A model generated the notes under the pieces. It was not told the origin of the DNA. It ran no database searches and saw only the letters and a program-made list of their open reading frames with translations. Position numbers and translations under genes: made by a program. Positions 1 to 11,942 of a stretch of 64,000 bases of DNA are shown here, one piece after another; positions within the stretch are counted from its first letter, which is position 1; the number at the start of each line of letters is the position of its first letter. This DNA is from Bolinopsis microptera. Its lineage: Eukaryota; Ctenophora; Tentaculata; Lobata; Bolinopsidae. Location: assembly GCF_026151205.1 (NCBI RefSeq), contig NC_087073.1, positions 10,052,411 to 10,116,410 on the forward strand, read 5' to 3'.

Positions 1-335
1 TATGCACATTCATGATTTCATGAGTGTTGAAGAGGGGTTTTGTATGCTCCTTTCTGTAGAATTCCTTGCCCAAGATTTGCTCCCCGTAGGGTCTGCATCG
101 TGCACTAGTTTTAAATTTATCCAAGTATGCTTCTTTATCTCCAAACATTATGCGGGCACACATTTTCTGTGCTTTGAACAGAGGTTCAAGTTTTTTGTTA
201 GATGCCCCTCCCCAGACAGTTATACCATATGCAAGATAGCTTTCAAACAGAGTGTGATATAGATCTTTATGGAGTGATGTGGGAATGTTATCTTTAATTC
301 TATTTAGCATGCCACAGCAGCTGGCTAGTTTTTTT
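1..335 (-). pseudogene. Non-LTR retrotransposon fragment (after the RT catalytic core)
   Basis: Read on the minus strand, this stretch encodes a run resembling the part downstream of the catalytic core in jockey/CR1-type reverse transcriptases: a SYLAYGITVWGGA block, then LFKAQKMCARIMFG, then PLFNTHEIMNVH. The family usually has a 'Y..YG..VWG' and 'QK...R.I' arrangement there. The fragment runs off the left edge of the window, so the rest of the element may lie outside. No catalytic YxDD motif is present here. The family assignment rests on these motifs only. Confidence 0.6.
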
Positions 336-417
336 ATCATGAAATTCTATTGACCATCCATTTTTGGGGAGATGTTGATTTTTGGCTTTGATGAAATAAT
401 TAAATTTCTAGGATGTT
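336..417. repeat. 82-bp direct repeat, copy 1 (copy 2 at 1496-1577)
   Basis: This segment is repeated almost base for base at 1496-1577, just upstream of the oxygenase gene. Here it ends exactly where the inverted partial gene copy begins, so it marks a duplication breakpoint. Confidence 0.85.
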
Positions 418-1187
418 GTAGCAATATACAGTTCCCATCGATCTTTACCAAACTGCAACCTATCATATTCAAGAGCATCTTTTAAGCCAGAAATTGTGTT
501 CTTGTCACAACCTTTCAAAAAATCAAGGGTACCAGAATGAATACTAGATCTAGAATATTCATAATCAAGAGCCCAGTAGAGGATATCAGACTTGTCCATA
601 AACTCATTTAATAGACCGCAAAGCTTAACAGCATTTGTGGAGGCAAGATAAGGGGATGGCCTCAATCCATTTCCCCGCCAGCAAAGGGAATAAACAAGTG
701 CAGCACGATATCCAGTGGTCACTTGCTTGAGCTCATGTGGGCAGCTAGCATAATGTGCCACAAATGAACAATGAGTACTACTTTCAGGAGTGCTATTATT
801 AAAAGTGTGAAGTGTGTTGCAATGTTTCACAACTAGATCACCTCCTGTGAAAATTGATGGGAGTTGGATAATCAGTGTTCCAAACATGTTGATCTCTTTT
901 TCTGTATCCCTATGCTCCTTGAATTGTCCTCCAGGTTCATAGAATAGAAGCTTGTAAGATTTACCATAGATAGTAGCATCTTTAAGTCCTAGGGCCGGTT
1001 TGATCTTATCTTCAATCAGTAGCGAAATTTGTTTTGTGAATGTTTTATTTTTTATTACAAATTTTTCTGGGTCCAATTGAAAGCTGTTTCTAACAGAGAG
1101 ATCAACAAGGGTTTGCTCTCCCAAGCCATATGGTGACTGAGAGCACAAAGGTTTTATGCTATCAAAGGTTTAATCTTATTGATGGGT
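416..1187 (-). pseudogene. Inverted partial copy of the 2OG-Fe(II) oxygenase gene
   Basis: On the minus strand this is an almost identical copy of 1957-2726 of the neighbouring oxygenase gene. It covers the catalytic domain with the HRD iron-binding motif and the distal His and Arg. It lacks the first ~100 residues and everything after the WELYIAT block, where it ends in a stop. The open frame runs from an internal Met at 1148 to 408. The few amino-acid differences (for example Lys for Ile and Gly for Ser) show the copy is recent. It has no promoter or C-terminal half of its own, so it is most likely a non-functional duplicate, though it could give antisense RNA against the full gene. An assembly artefact cannot be excluded. 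Confidence 0.8.
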
Positions 1188-1495
1188 ATATGTGAATATG
1201 TGATCGCCGCATAAGGTTCTGTAAATGCGCAGGGCACCTTCAAGCTTAAATTATTCACCTTACTGAGGCAGTCAACCAACGCGCGGCTTTATTTTTATGA
1301 TATGATATGTTTTGATTGTTATGAATAAATACCAAAATTTAAATTTGTTTTCCTAAAATTTGTTTTCCTCAGTCCACGCAATGTAATGCAAGCATTCATC
1401 ACTGATCTGAGGACGGAGATAGATTTACCTGTAAAGAGGTTCTAATTACAAAAAAGAGAGACATTTTTAACACATTTGGCAACAAAGGTCGGTTT

Positions 1496-1577
1496 ATCAT
1501 GAAATTCTATTGACCATCCATTTTTGGGGAGATGTTGATTTTTGGCTTTGATGAAATAATTAAATTTCTAGGATGTT
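1496..1577. repeat. 82-bp direct repeat, copy 2
   Basis: Matches 336-417. It sits just upstream of the 5' UTR intron of the oxygenase gene, so the promoter-proximal DNA was copied together with, but in the opposite relative orientation to, the catalytic segment. Confidence 0.85.
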
Positions 1578-1593
1578 TATTGTATATTGTAAG

Positions 1594-1656
1594 GTGAGTG
1601 ATAAGATAAAAGAGGCGATTTTAAATTATTATTTAATCTAAACAAGATGTTTTCAG
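1594..1656 (+). other. 5' UTR intron of the oxygenase gene
   Basis: A strong donor (AAG|GTGAGT at 1591-1599) and acceptor (TTTTCAG ending at 1656) bound a 63-nt intron. The start codon lies one base after the acceptor, at 1658. Confidence 0.65.
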
Positions 1657-1657
1657 G

Positions 1658-4455
1658 ATGGCATTGAAAAGGTCGTCTTCACAGGAGTTACATCCTTTTC
1701 AAACAAAAACCATTAAACTTGAGACAGATCACCCATCCATTTCCGGAAACATTTCCACATTATCCTCAGAAGTTAATGTTAATGTGGAAGGCAAAAGACA
1801 AGAGAAGTCATGCCATGATTTGAAAGAGGAGCTGTTCTCATTATTGTCTCTTCTTTCAGAAAATTGTGGTGATTTTGCCACAGGTGGGGTTTTACCTCCT
1901 GATGAGTTACAATGTCATCCAAATATTGAAATAAAAGATTATGGTGTTTTACCTTTACCCATCAATAAGATTACCTTTGATAGCATAAAACCTTTGTGCT
2001 CTCAGTCACCATATGGCTTGGGAGAGCAAATCCTTGTTGATCTCTCTGTTAGAAACAGCTTTCAATTGGACCCAGAAAAATTTGTAATAAAAAATAAAAC
2101 ATTCACAAAACAAATTTCGCTACTGATTGAAGATAAGATCAAACCGGCCCTAGGACTTATAGATGCTACTATCTATGGTAAATCTTACAAGCTTCTATTC
2201 TATGAACCTGGAGGACAATTCAAGGAGCATAGGGATACAGAAAAAGAGATCAACATGTTTGGAACACTGATTATCCAACTCCCATCAATTTTCACAGGAG
2301 GTGATCTAGTTGTGAAACATTGCAACACACTTCACACTTTTAATAATAGCACTCCTGAAAGTAGTACTCATTGTTCATTTGTGGCACATTATGCTAGCTG
2401 CCCACATGAGCTCAAGCAAGTGACCACTGGATATCGTGCTGCACTTGTTTATTCCCTTTGCTGGCGGGGAAATGGATTGAGGCCATCCCCTTATCTCGCC
2501 TCCACAAATGCTGTTAAGCTTTGCAGTCTATTAAATGAGTTTATGGACAAGTCTGATATCCTCTACTGGGCTCTTGATTATGAATATTCTAGATCTAGTA
2601 TTCATTCTGGTACCCTTGATTTTTTGAAAGGTTGTGACAAGAACACAATTTCTGGCTTAAAAGATGCTCTTGAATATGATAGGTTGCAGTTTGGTAAAGA
2701 TCGATGGGAACTGTATATTGCTACAGTGGACAAAAGGGTTACTGAGAGAGGGATTTGTAATAGCCATAGAGGCTATGAAAGGGAGAATAGCAGTGATGCT
2801 AGTGATGGAAGTGATGGTTGTCATGGTGGATGTGATTTTGATAGTGATTGGAGAGAATCTGGACCAATCAAGCTTTCTCATTTTATCTCACTGACCAGCA
2901 AGTCTGACAAAATTAATCTTGAATTTGATCCCACCAAAGCCATAAACTGTGCTGATGGATCTTCTGATGATGAAGAATTCTGGGGATATGACAAAGGAAA
3001 AGGAACTTGTTCTGGACCTACTGGTAATGAAGGAGTAAGTCTTGAGCGATGGTACCAGAAAAAAATTGTTGTTCTTTGGAGAGCTGATAAATCACTTTCC
3101 TTGAAAATTAGGTCGTGCTTGTCAGACGGAGTTTCACATGTTCTAACGTTGCTGAAGAAAGGAGAACTGGATGAAGGTAAACAAGGATTCAAACTGTTGT
3201 GGAGATCCTTGAAAAATGTGTCCTCCAATCCCAATGATGTAATCAAGTTGTTGGAAATGAGCACCATTCTTAATTTTGCTAAGAAGGCATGTCACCTTTT
3301 AGAAATCCTTTTCAAGTGGGGAATACCAAATGATGATTCTGCTTGTGTTGTAGCTCATACTGCTTGCTGTTTCAAGGACAATGAGAAAATTGTTTTCTCG
3401 GTCAAAGAACTTCTCAAGAAAAGCTATAAATCTCAAACACAACAAGTTCTGCAGTGCTGCAGCAGTATAAGTTGGCTTAATTCAACCGAAACACTCGAAA
3501 TAGTTATGGATTATACGTTGATAAACACTTCTTCTCCAAGACACAGGTACTATGATTCGAATACATCTAGCTTTAAAAGTGTTCAAACAGGATGTGAAAC
3601 TTCAATATATTCAAATATATTGGAGTTTATGAACAAGCACGATACATTTCCTAGTGGACAAATTGAAAAGCTCGTTTCAATGATAGATTCTGTTGATGAA
3701 ATGGATTCAGCAATCTCATCTGTTTCTCAGTTCCAAGATGGTCATTTAACACATCATCTCTTTATCTCACAATTCCTATCAATTGTATCTGATGAATTAA
3801 CAAACGAGAAATCTGATGAAGCCACAAAAGTGCATCATAGTATTTCTAATATATTTGATCATCTTTTAAAGACATATTTGGTGCAAAGTTACTTGGAACA
3901 GACGTTGACGAAACTTGTTAGTTCGATTAGATGTCTACCCAAAAATTCACAGTCCCTCATTAACATTCTTGTTGGACGGATCCAAGTGGTTTTTCTTGAA
4001 GGAAATGTGCCCGATTTTTTACTCGAAGCCTGTAAATTCAGACTTAAACATTTGGGAACTATAATTTCTAGAGGGGAGCCTGATAAGTCTTGGAAGCAGC
4101 CAACTGCCGTTGTTCCTGACCATCCGAAAGTTCAGCAATTTCTCAGAGGGCCTGCTCACACCTTCACTTACAGAAATTTCAACGACCTTAATCATGCATA
4201 TAATTGGTCACGTAAGCATAGAAATGACAGGGGCTGTTCCATGAACTTAACTCCTGCTGAGCGAGGCTCATCTGCCGTTGTAGATATTGTGAAGACAAAA
4301 CAAAGTTATGATGGGGTAAAGTTGCTGCATTAAGAAGAGACAAAGAAGAGTACGAGAGATTACTGGAGTTAGTTTCTGGAAAAAGAATTGCTTTAAACCA
4401 GCAGGATCAAAACAAAGTCAATCCAAAAAGAGCAGAAGTAATTGTTCTAGATTAG
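1658..4455 (+). CDS. 2-oxoglutarate/Fe(II)-dependent oxygenase-like protein, probably frameshifted near its end
   Basis: An essentially intronless gene with an 891-residue open frame to 4333. Residues ~110-270 resemble the prolyl-4-hydroxylase-type jelly roll. His191-Arg-Asp193 gives the first two iron ligands. His250, in the block HELKQVTTGYRAAL, is the likely third ligand, and Arg260 is the likely 2-oxoglutarate carboxylate binder. Such enzymes hydroxylate protein or other substrates using O2, iron and 2-oxoglutarate; the substrate here is unknown. The region after ~residue 360 (acidic, then alpha-helical) matches nothing I recognise. At about 4313-4320 (a GGGG run) the frame breaks: one extra base would continue into a second, charged, coding-like frame of about 45 codons ending at TAG 4453-4455. 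AATAAA follows at 4607-4612. The break may be a real mutation, a sequencing error in the homopolymer, or a splice donor (GGG|GTAAAG). Confidence 0.75.
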
Positions 4456-4612
4456 ATGCGCTGAGAACTCTACTTACAAATTTTTGCCAAGATTCAGAGC
4501 ACTTAATTTATTTTATGTTTATTTTTTAAATTGTTTAAATTTCAAAACAAATTTTCAATTATTCCAAACATTTGTTGTTTAACACTAATCCTACTTAACT
4601 ATTTGCAATAAA

Positions 4613-5600
4613 GAGTTTTTAGAATTGTTTTTTATTGTTTTTCAATCGAGATTCGAGGAGGCCATCTATCATAGAATATTAAACTCGTTTTTGTTGGTTT
4701 AACGCCTTGTGAGTTTTTAGGTTTTTTATGGCTTTTTAATTACATTTTTAAATCTCATTAAAGTAATGATACATTTAAAAGCATTTTATGTACAATTAAG
4801 ATTAAAATGTTTATTTATATTCCTATAATATTAACTAACTTGAATCGATATTTCATATGGTGGTAAATATGGCACCATTTAAATTTTTAACCATTGTCTT
4901 AACCAATTAATTTTATAATAGATTACACCAATGTTATCATTTTATCATATTTTAATTCTTCATTTGCATAGCACATTGAATTATCAAATTATGTTGCAGT
5001 CATAGTGTTTTACTAACATCAATGGGGCCGGGGGGGGGGGGGTCTTCATAAAATTCTCTCGAAATCGAGTTTATAATTATAGTTGTTTAAAATCGAGTTA
5101 ATAGTTGAGTTTAAGCAGCTGATAGATATCACTCCCTTCTATCAGAAACAACAATAAACTCGATTTCGAGAGAATTTTGATGAAGACCCCCCCGGCCCCC
5201 TTAAGGGTGCTTACAGCACATCCTCACCGAAAGCACTAAAATCATAGATACTGTTTTGACAATAGGTCATGAAATAGTAGACATGTCACAATCTCACATT
5301 TTATGTGAGCTGCATGTAGCTATTAATACCATAATATGAGATAAATTGGAAATTGTCTTGACATGTGACAGGCGAATAATCTTAGAGCTTGCAGCATTGA
5401 CTTATCACATAATATTAGAATGTCACGTTTCAATACTGGTAAATGCTTGTAGAAAGTTTACCCATATTTGTTTATACACACCAGTATAATCATGCCAATT
5501 CTAATTCCAGATACGTATTGAATTATTCTTGGTTTATAGTCTATTGTAATTACAAACTTTTAGGCTAAGGCAACCTGGATTCTTGATAACATCAGCTGTC
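4613..5600. other. Intergenic, AT-rich
   Basis: No coding frame or RNA gene is visible apart from the MITE at 5024-5200. An acceptor-like TTTTAG at 5559-5563 near the right end belongs to the DCTN6 leader. Confidence 0.6.
5024..5200. mobile_element. MITE with G-run/C-run inverted ends
   Basis: The ends are inverted copies: GGGGCC plus a G run followed by TCTTCAT and a CTCTCGAAATCGAG block, mirrored at 5155-5200. The interior is short and non-coding. No clear target duplication is visible. It looks like a small non-autonomous DNA transposon. Confidence 0.7.
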
Positions 5601-7507
5601 ATGAACAACGATAGGTAAGGGGATTTTACATCGCTTGAAATATTGTTACCGATTTTATGGTTAATAATTATACACAGTTCACCAAATAATTACAAAACAG
5701 ATATAGCAACAAAATCAACACAAATATACTGAACAATAGATTGTATTCTGGAAAACAGATTCTTTTAAAAACATTAAAAAATCCTCAGTCTGAGAATTGC
5801 GAAGGGGTCAGTGGTGTGCGCAGAGGCGGATTTGAGAGGTGACGTGACTATAGGTAACAGCACTATCATTCACCCTAAAGTCAGGATATTTGCTTACGGT
5901 GGTCCCATTGTTATCGGGGAGGGTTGCTTGATTGAGGAACAGACCGTGATTATCAACAGGCAAGTCAAACTTAAAAGATTATGTGAAAAAATGCGGAAAA
6001 ATGATATTTTATAAATTTTATGCTATCAATGCATACTTTTAACACCGATATTAGCAATTACCAAAAATCAGCCGAATCTCCACGACATATCCATTTAAGC
6101 TTATTGTACTTCAGAGGTGATATGTCTGACGAGGACCTGGCTAAGTTCCTGAAGGAGACAGAAACACGACCTCCCCAAACTCGGGGAGGTAGGAATGCTC
6201 CTCTTCGTTCCCTCCAGGTACTTTTCCCTTTTTAGACCTTATTTTACTCGTTTAAATTTTTGTTCATTCCGGTAATGAGTTGGTCCTGGGTTAACAAGAA
6301 AATGATCCATCAGTAGTGCAATTAAATTACTATACTAGAACAGCTCTGTTTTTAATTCACTGAACTTATTGATAAACTGTAGTTTCTTCAGTCTTCACAT
6401 CAGATATTCCCGACAGTACATTTAAAGAGTAAAGTTAAATTCAAATCTGTAAAACATTTTTATCCAGTAACTTTGTTGCAGTGGATGTTACCCTACTTCT
6501 CCTACTCAGGTTCAAACAAACTACGTATGTGGTAAACAGGAGGGCGAGACTCTGTGCATTGGGAGTTACAACGTGTTCGAAGTGGGCACCCATGTCGAGT
6601 CGTTGAAGATAGGCAGCAATAATGTCTTTGAGAGCAAATGCAAGGTTAGTTTCTATTATATTTCAGATCGCTCCATAATCAGTAATGAATGACTAGACAG
6701 GTTTATTGTAATGAAAATTAAATGATGGCGTCTGGACTTGGGACCAGCTCACAGTACATTACATTAATACCTTCTGAATACTATCAGGCTAGCTCAAATT
6801 ATTTGTTATATAATAGCAGTGTCGACAGTATTAAATAGTCATACAGTCGTTTGACCGTATTTTTGACCGTATTTTTGTTTTTGTTCAAATAAAGGATTTT
6901 CATATAAATAAAGGATATTCATCCAAATAAAGGATTTTGAATCATTTAAGTGACTTTTAATGATATCATGTTCCACGTTATAACTGCTTATCTGTCTCAG
7001 TTAGGAAGAGACATGACGGTTGGTGACGGCTGTGTTGTGTCCGTTTTCTGCGTGTTAGATAAAGAGGATCACCTTGATAACATGACTGTGGTGTACGGGC
7101 CCGGCAACCAACGCAGAAAGCAGCAAGATAAACCAATGGTTTGTGTAACACAAACCATTAATCGTCGGACACATAATGTGTCTGATGATTAATGGTTAAT
7201 TTTAGTCAGGGATGAAGGATATCGTGTTCGAACTTGAGCTTATAAATCTCAAAGTGATGCAGTTAACCATACGATCCGTTTCCATAAATTTATGGTAAAC
7301 TTTCGCCATAATAATCTTTTTGCAGTCTGCCAAGTTTTAGACACTCCAAAATAAAATGTTACAACTTCTGATATATTTCAGCCTCAAACACAACAGTTGG
7401 AGTTTCTGGCTAAAGTCTTGCCTAATTTCCACAATCTCAAGAAATCGAATGTCCAGAACGTATCGAATACCCAGAACCTATCGGCAAGAAATGAGAGTGC
7501 AGACTGA
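5601..7507 (+). CDS. DCTN6: Dynactin subunit 6 (p27), six exons
   Basis: Exons: 5601-5614, 5789-5959, 6115-6217, 6510-6644, 7001-7138 and 7382-7507. They join in frame to 228 residues (human 190). DCTN6 is a left-handed beta-helix hexapeptide-repeat subunit of the pointed-end complex of dynactin, the dynein activator. Seen here are [18 protein letters not shown] and [20 protein letters not shown], which align with the human RGDVTIG...HPK and [16 protein letters not shown] blocks. Later come YNVFEVG and NNVFESK, and the tail [17 protein letters not shown]. Exon 3 encodes a hydrophilic insert of ~35 residues in the loop that is shorter in vertebrates. The intron after 5959 uses a GC donor (AG|GCAAGT). 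The start is the ATG of the 14-nt first coding exon. An acceptor-like TTTTAG lies 37 nt before it. AATAAA is at 8187-8192. Confidence 0.9.
7153..7197. repeat. 45-bp near-perfect palindrome in a DCTN6 intron
   Basis: Two 22-bp arms (7153-7174 and 7176-7197) face each other across one base, with two mismatches. It would form a strong hairpin in DNA or intron RNA. It sits just after the exon 5 donor. Confidence 0.8.
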
Positions 7508-8420
7508 GTTCCCTGAATTAGATCAAGCAGAGTAATTAATTATGAATAAGTAATTAATTAATTAATTATGCCGAGTGTGGCCACGCTGGTTTAAGACTTG
7601 ACTTAATGTAATAATATTGCAGCTGTTGTTTAATTTTGTAACATTACTCAAATTACAAATAACATAATATGTTACTTTAGATATGGGATGATATGTATTT
7701 CTGGCTTCGTTCGGAAACATTTTGATAACGAGTTTCATATTGTGTTTGGTACTCTTGTAGGCTTGTAGAATCTAGAATTAAGATATGAGAATTCGTTAAA
7801 ACAACTTTCAAGTTATATTTTTAATCGTTTTTTCTGATCAGATTCTGCCAGTTTCAGTAGACATCTTCCGTGGTACATCTTATTTGAACTTTTAAGTTCT
7901 ACGAGAAATAACTTGAGCAATGCAAATGATACATAACTGAAGTGTTCATGGTTTTATTATTTTGCTTGACGTAGTTGGTTTTGATTACCACTCTATATTA
8001 TAATATTCACTGTTACTGCTTCCAATGATTTAGATGTGTATATTTTGTAATTTGTATTTGTATTTAGCTATTCAACGATTTATTTTCGGGTTTTTGAATT
8101 ATTAATTTACTGTTTGCTTTAACCGTTTAAAAATGAGCAAGGATTGGCACTCATATTGAAACTACAACTATTGTATCTCGGAGCCGAATAAAAAGCATAC
8201 AAGTTAATATCAAGCTGTGCGATTCTGCGTCCAATTTCCTATAATCCATAGCGTGATGGGGTTATGCTCGATTTAATTGATAAATGACAGTGAAAGTTAG
8301 AGACAAACCGATAATTTGTGATATTCTCATATTACGTGGACTGATTCCAAATCACTGAAATAATCACTAAAATTACTTAACCTTCCCAACCGCTCATGTT
8401 TGTTAACAATATTAGGGCAG
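7508..8420. other. DCTN6 3' UTR and intergenic spacer
   Basis: Contains a TAAT/ATTA microsatellite-like run at 7532-7568 and AATAAA at 8187-8192. No other gene seen. Confidence 0.6.
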
Positions 8421-10677
8421 ATGGCAGCAGCTGTAGGAAGAGGACGAGCTAGAGGTATCAGGGGTACCCGACCTCCAGGAGACAGTCCCAGCACAATCAA
8501 CTCTCAGTCCCCAGTGGCTAGCCCCCCACCCCCAGTTCTGCTAACACCCACTGCTCCTACTACAGAACCACACTTCGTTACAGAACCACTCCCAGCAGAT
8601 ACTACTCCTGCTCTTCAGACTCCACATGATATAGCTACTTCTTGTTTGAACTTGTTGAGGAATCCTAAGAGACGAAATCAGTTAGACTGTTACAGGGACT
8701 GCATTGAAGTGATTAAAAACTGTTTGGGTGCTCAGGAGAACTCAAAAATCTGGGTTGAAAAGTGTATTCAGGATATTTACGGAAACTTATCCTTGTCACA
8801 AGAGTTTGTTCAGCTTATTTCTACTATACAGGCTGATAAGTCAATGCCAACGTCAAAAGAGGTTTGTCTGGTATTTGGATTTTTATCAACTTTAATGTAA
8901 ATATAACAATGAAATCTTCCTGAACGGGGATTCCTGTTTGTTATACAGTATATCACAGTTAATTTCCAGGGCCCAGGCGTGCTAGAAACGTCTGGAAAGG
9001 TTCTACATAAAAATATGTTTGGAACGCGCGTTGACTGTTTTTCTTTGTTCAGTTAGCGCGCGGCCGAATTATTATTCGTTTGTTCGTTAATATAATTCGT
9101 TCGATTCAATCAATTTTAAAGCCGCTACGATATGCATTATGCAAGTAAGATTTTGTATCGTAGCCAGCTACAATCTACATGCACCGCTAACGATGCAAGG
9201 TGATCGTCGCACAATTTACAATTGCGGAGATAATAACAAGTTTACCTTATGTGCCGACATAATAATCGTCATAATATGTTCATTATATACAAGCCTCTTG
9301 ATTTATAATATCCCCACAGCTCAGTGGGACCCAACGGCCAACTGTTCAAAATAAACCTTTAATATTATAATAGCAAAGCTCAGCACAGTTTAATTGCATG
9401 GTTTTAGGATCTGTAAAGTTGCAATCATCTCGTAATAATGCACTTCTTGATAATGCACATTTTGTTAGATAGGCAACAGGTAGATAGCTACTAGCTAGCT
9501 ATTTACATTTTGTTAGTGCGGCTGTTATCAGTCTATCATCTTACATCAGGTGTATAATATGGTTTCTACACATGATTTCTGCTTGCGGTGTACAATAGAC
9601 AACGGTTGCAAACTGGCAATAATAATAACCCTCTTTCAGTTGGTGGCGGCCACTTTGCGGGCGATGAATCAAGAAATGCTCAGATTAAAGCCCGAAAATC
9701 CAATAACAATGTCAGAAGATCAAGGAGAAGCTTATGCTTCTTTCACGGTCGTATTAGCCGAGGTTTGAATATAGTTTAGAAGTTTTAATTTAGTCATTTG
9801 CATCAATTGTTCCATAACAATTCTACCTTCTAGTTCTTTTGAGGTATAAGGATGATACACATTGTTGGGGATGATTGAGAAAGATCCTGGCAATGATGCA
9901 AGTGTTTAAGAAATCTAAAATCAACTGTTGGAGTGGATAAGAGTGTTGGTTTTAGAAAATGTTAGCAAGATCCTCCACAATATCTAATATGTTTCTCTTA
10001 AACAGGTAGCTCTTCACATCACCAGACATGACGGTCAACCTATCAAATCGTTAACCGATGTCGTATTCAAGGAATGTTTGCAAATCTTGACTCAACCTGG
10101 CTTTCCTGATCAGGTTAATCTCAGCTAAATTCTACTGTACTAATACTTTTTTAAATTCTATTCGGATTTGGCTTTCAGATACCAACAATTTTCTTAATTT
10201 TCGTCCTGTCCTCCTGTTGTAAAACTGCAGTTTAATTTCAGGTCTACAAAGCAATTCACCATGTGTTAGTGAGATACGGTAAGAAGTTTGAAGACCATAT
10301 ATATCACGTGGCTCAAGCCGGAGCCGCCAAGATTCCTGCAGATCAGGTTTCTCGAGAGTTGGAGAGCTTGTACGATAAAATCAGAGGAATTATTATCCAC
10401 GACAGTACTTCTGTAAGTCTGCTTTTGAACATTTTCACTAAAACTGCTTTTTCGTTTTAAATAAGAAGAAATGGAATATATTTAAGTGTACCTTTCATGA
10501 AACAATTTCGTGAATACCGCACATTCATGAACGTTAATCAACATCCTCGAGGTACATATTTTTTGAAGATTTAAAATTCAGGACAAGTCAAGGTTGCTGA
10601 TGTTGGAAATAGTCGAAAGAAGAGCTCACCAGTATGTCATGCCTGAGGAATGTTTGCAGTACTACAAAACTGCTTGA
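8421..10677 (+). CDS. MIF4G-domain translation factor-like protein (CTIF/MIF4GD/PAIP1 group)
   Basis: Exons 8421-8861, 9640-9762, 10006-10113, 10242-10412 and 10582-10677 are all phase 0 and join to 312 residues. The N-terminus is RG-rich (GRGRARGIRG) and then proline-rich, a low-complexity tail often found in RNA-binding factors. The rest is all helical: LLRNPKRRNQLDCYRDCIEVI, then AYASFTVVLAEVALHITRHDG and DEC-type helices. It ends in LLMLEIVERRAHQYVMPEEC, which parallels the last MIF4G helix (LLLLEIIEFRAAGW in human MIF4GD). MIF4G proteins bridge mRNA-bound factors to eIF4A or eIF3. Which member this is cannot be settled. The ATG directly follows an AG (GGGCAG|ATG). AATAAA is at 10972-10977. 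Confidence 0.7.
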
Positions 10678-11218
10678 TTGGGACACAGTTTTTAGTTTAA
10701 TCGCTATCTATTACTTTTTAATGTTGAAACTAAATTGAATACATATTTTTTCTATTCTTAATATTGATTTTATCAACGTTAGCGTACTGTTAAATGCAAA
10801 AACTAATCTGTGTATCAGAACTCAATACCATATTCTGTTAATAGACCAGAATTAAAGTACTGACTGCATAAGAACTGGCTGTCCAATTACATGATCCATT
10901 TCAAGCTATACAAATTGCTTGATTATTAATATAACTGATTCGAAAGTCCGGAGACTGTTGTTTTTCATTTCAATAAATTTATTCATTTAAACATAGTATT
11001 AATGTTTGGTAAATAACAAACTGTCAATTTCATCTTCTTCAATGTCAGCTTCTTTTCTTTTCTTGTTTAATTCTTTCTATGTTTATAGTATATCAATAAA
11101 TTTCCTCATTTTTCCATACAATTGAAATTTGTGAAACTTTTCAATTTTCAAGAAGTAACTATTTAACCAGTAATCAAATACAATATTAATACCCTAATTA
11201 CTGAAAACTTACTCAGCA

Positions 11219-11819
11219 ATGGCCGAAGAATGGACTACATGTACAATGTGCCGTGCTCTCACAACAGGACAAGATGTGTTAGAAAGAGCCAAAGACAGGG
11301 CTGTAGAGTGGCCCAAACCTCTTTCTCAGCCTCCCAATAATGTAAGTTTTAAAAATTATCACGTGCTACTTAGTACTTATTGTAGGCTTGTGTAAAGTAA
11401 ATTTTAGAAATATGTCGTGGCCTTTGTTCAGGAAGTAAAAAGAACTGGCTGCGCATTTCTTTCCCGGTTACTTTTGTAGCAAGCCCGCTTAAATTGTAAA
11501 TGTATAACTTCAGGAACCCCAAACACCTCTGTCAGTTAACGAGGCGTTTGACTCGTTAGCTTCTCTTCTGAACAACTCTACACGCTACTGTAAACGAGTT
11601 CACCACGTGTGCAACCCCAACAGTAAGCTTGAGGAGCAGCATTGCGCGCGTTTCCATGGCAACCCTCGTGAATCAGGTCATGTGTCGCAAAAGAAGGGCG
11701 TGGCCGTGAACCTTCCAGCGGGATCATACTGCGTATCTAACTCACAAACTCAACATACTCAAGTAGTCAACATTGAACCTGGACAATCTATCAACCTCGC
11801 ATTTACTCAGTCAACCTAA
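11219..11819 (+). CDS. Unrecognised 142-aa protein, two exons
   Basis: Exons 11219-11341 and 11514-11819 join in phase 0. The donor (AAT|GTAAGT) and acceptor (ACTTCAG) are good and the codon pattern looks real. The N-terminus has a CTMC pair in WTTCTMCRALTTGQD. The C-terminal ~45 residues (KKGVAVNLPAGSYCVSNSQ then VVNIEPGQSINLAFTQS) look like a small beta-rich domain. There is no signal peptide or membrane segment. I do not recognise the family. It lies 542 bp after the MIF4G gene and 717 bp before HCCS on the same strand. AATAAA is at 12290-12295, beyond a MITE, so the MITE may lie in the 3' UTR. An acceptor-like ACTCAG ends two bases before the ATG. Confidence 0.65.
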
Positions 11820-11942
11820 CGCACTTACAGTTGACACTTTCAATTAATATTGTGACATTGCTTTACATAGGCTGTATCTAAGTTAGCAGTCCAACCGCCA
11901 GTCTAACTCGAGGACACATTTTTGATAACTGTCATTTTTATA

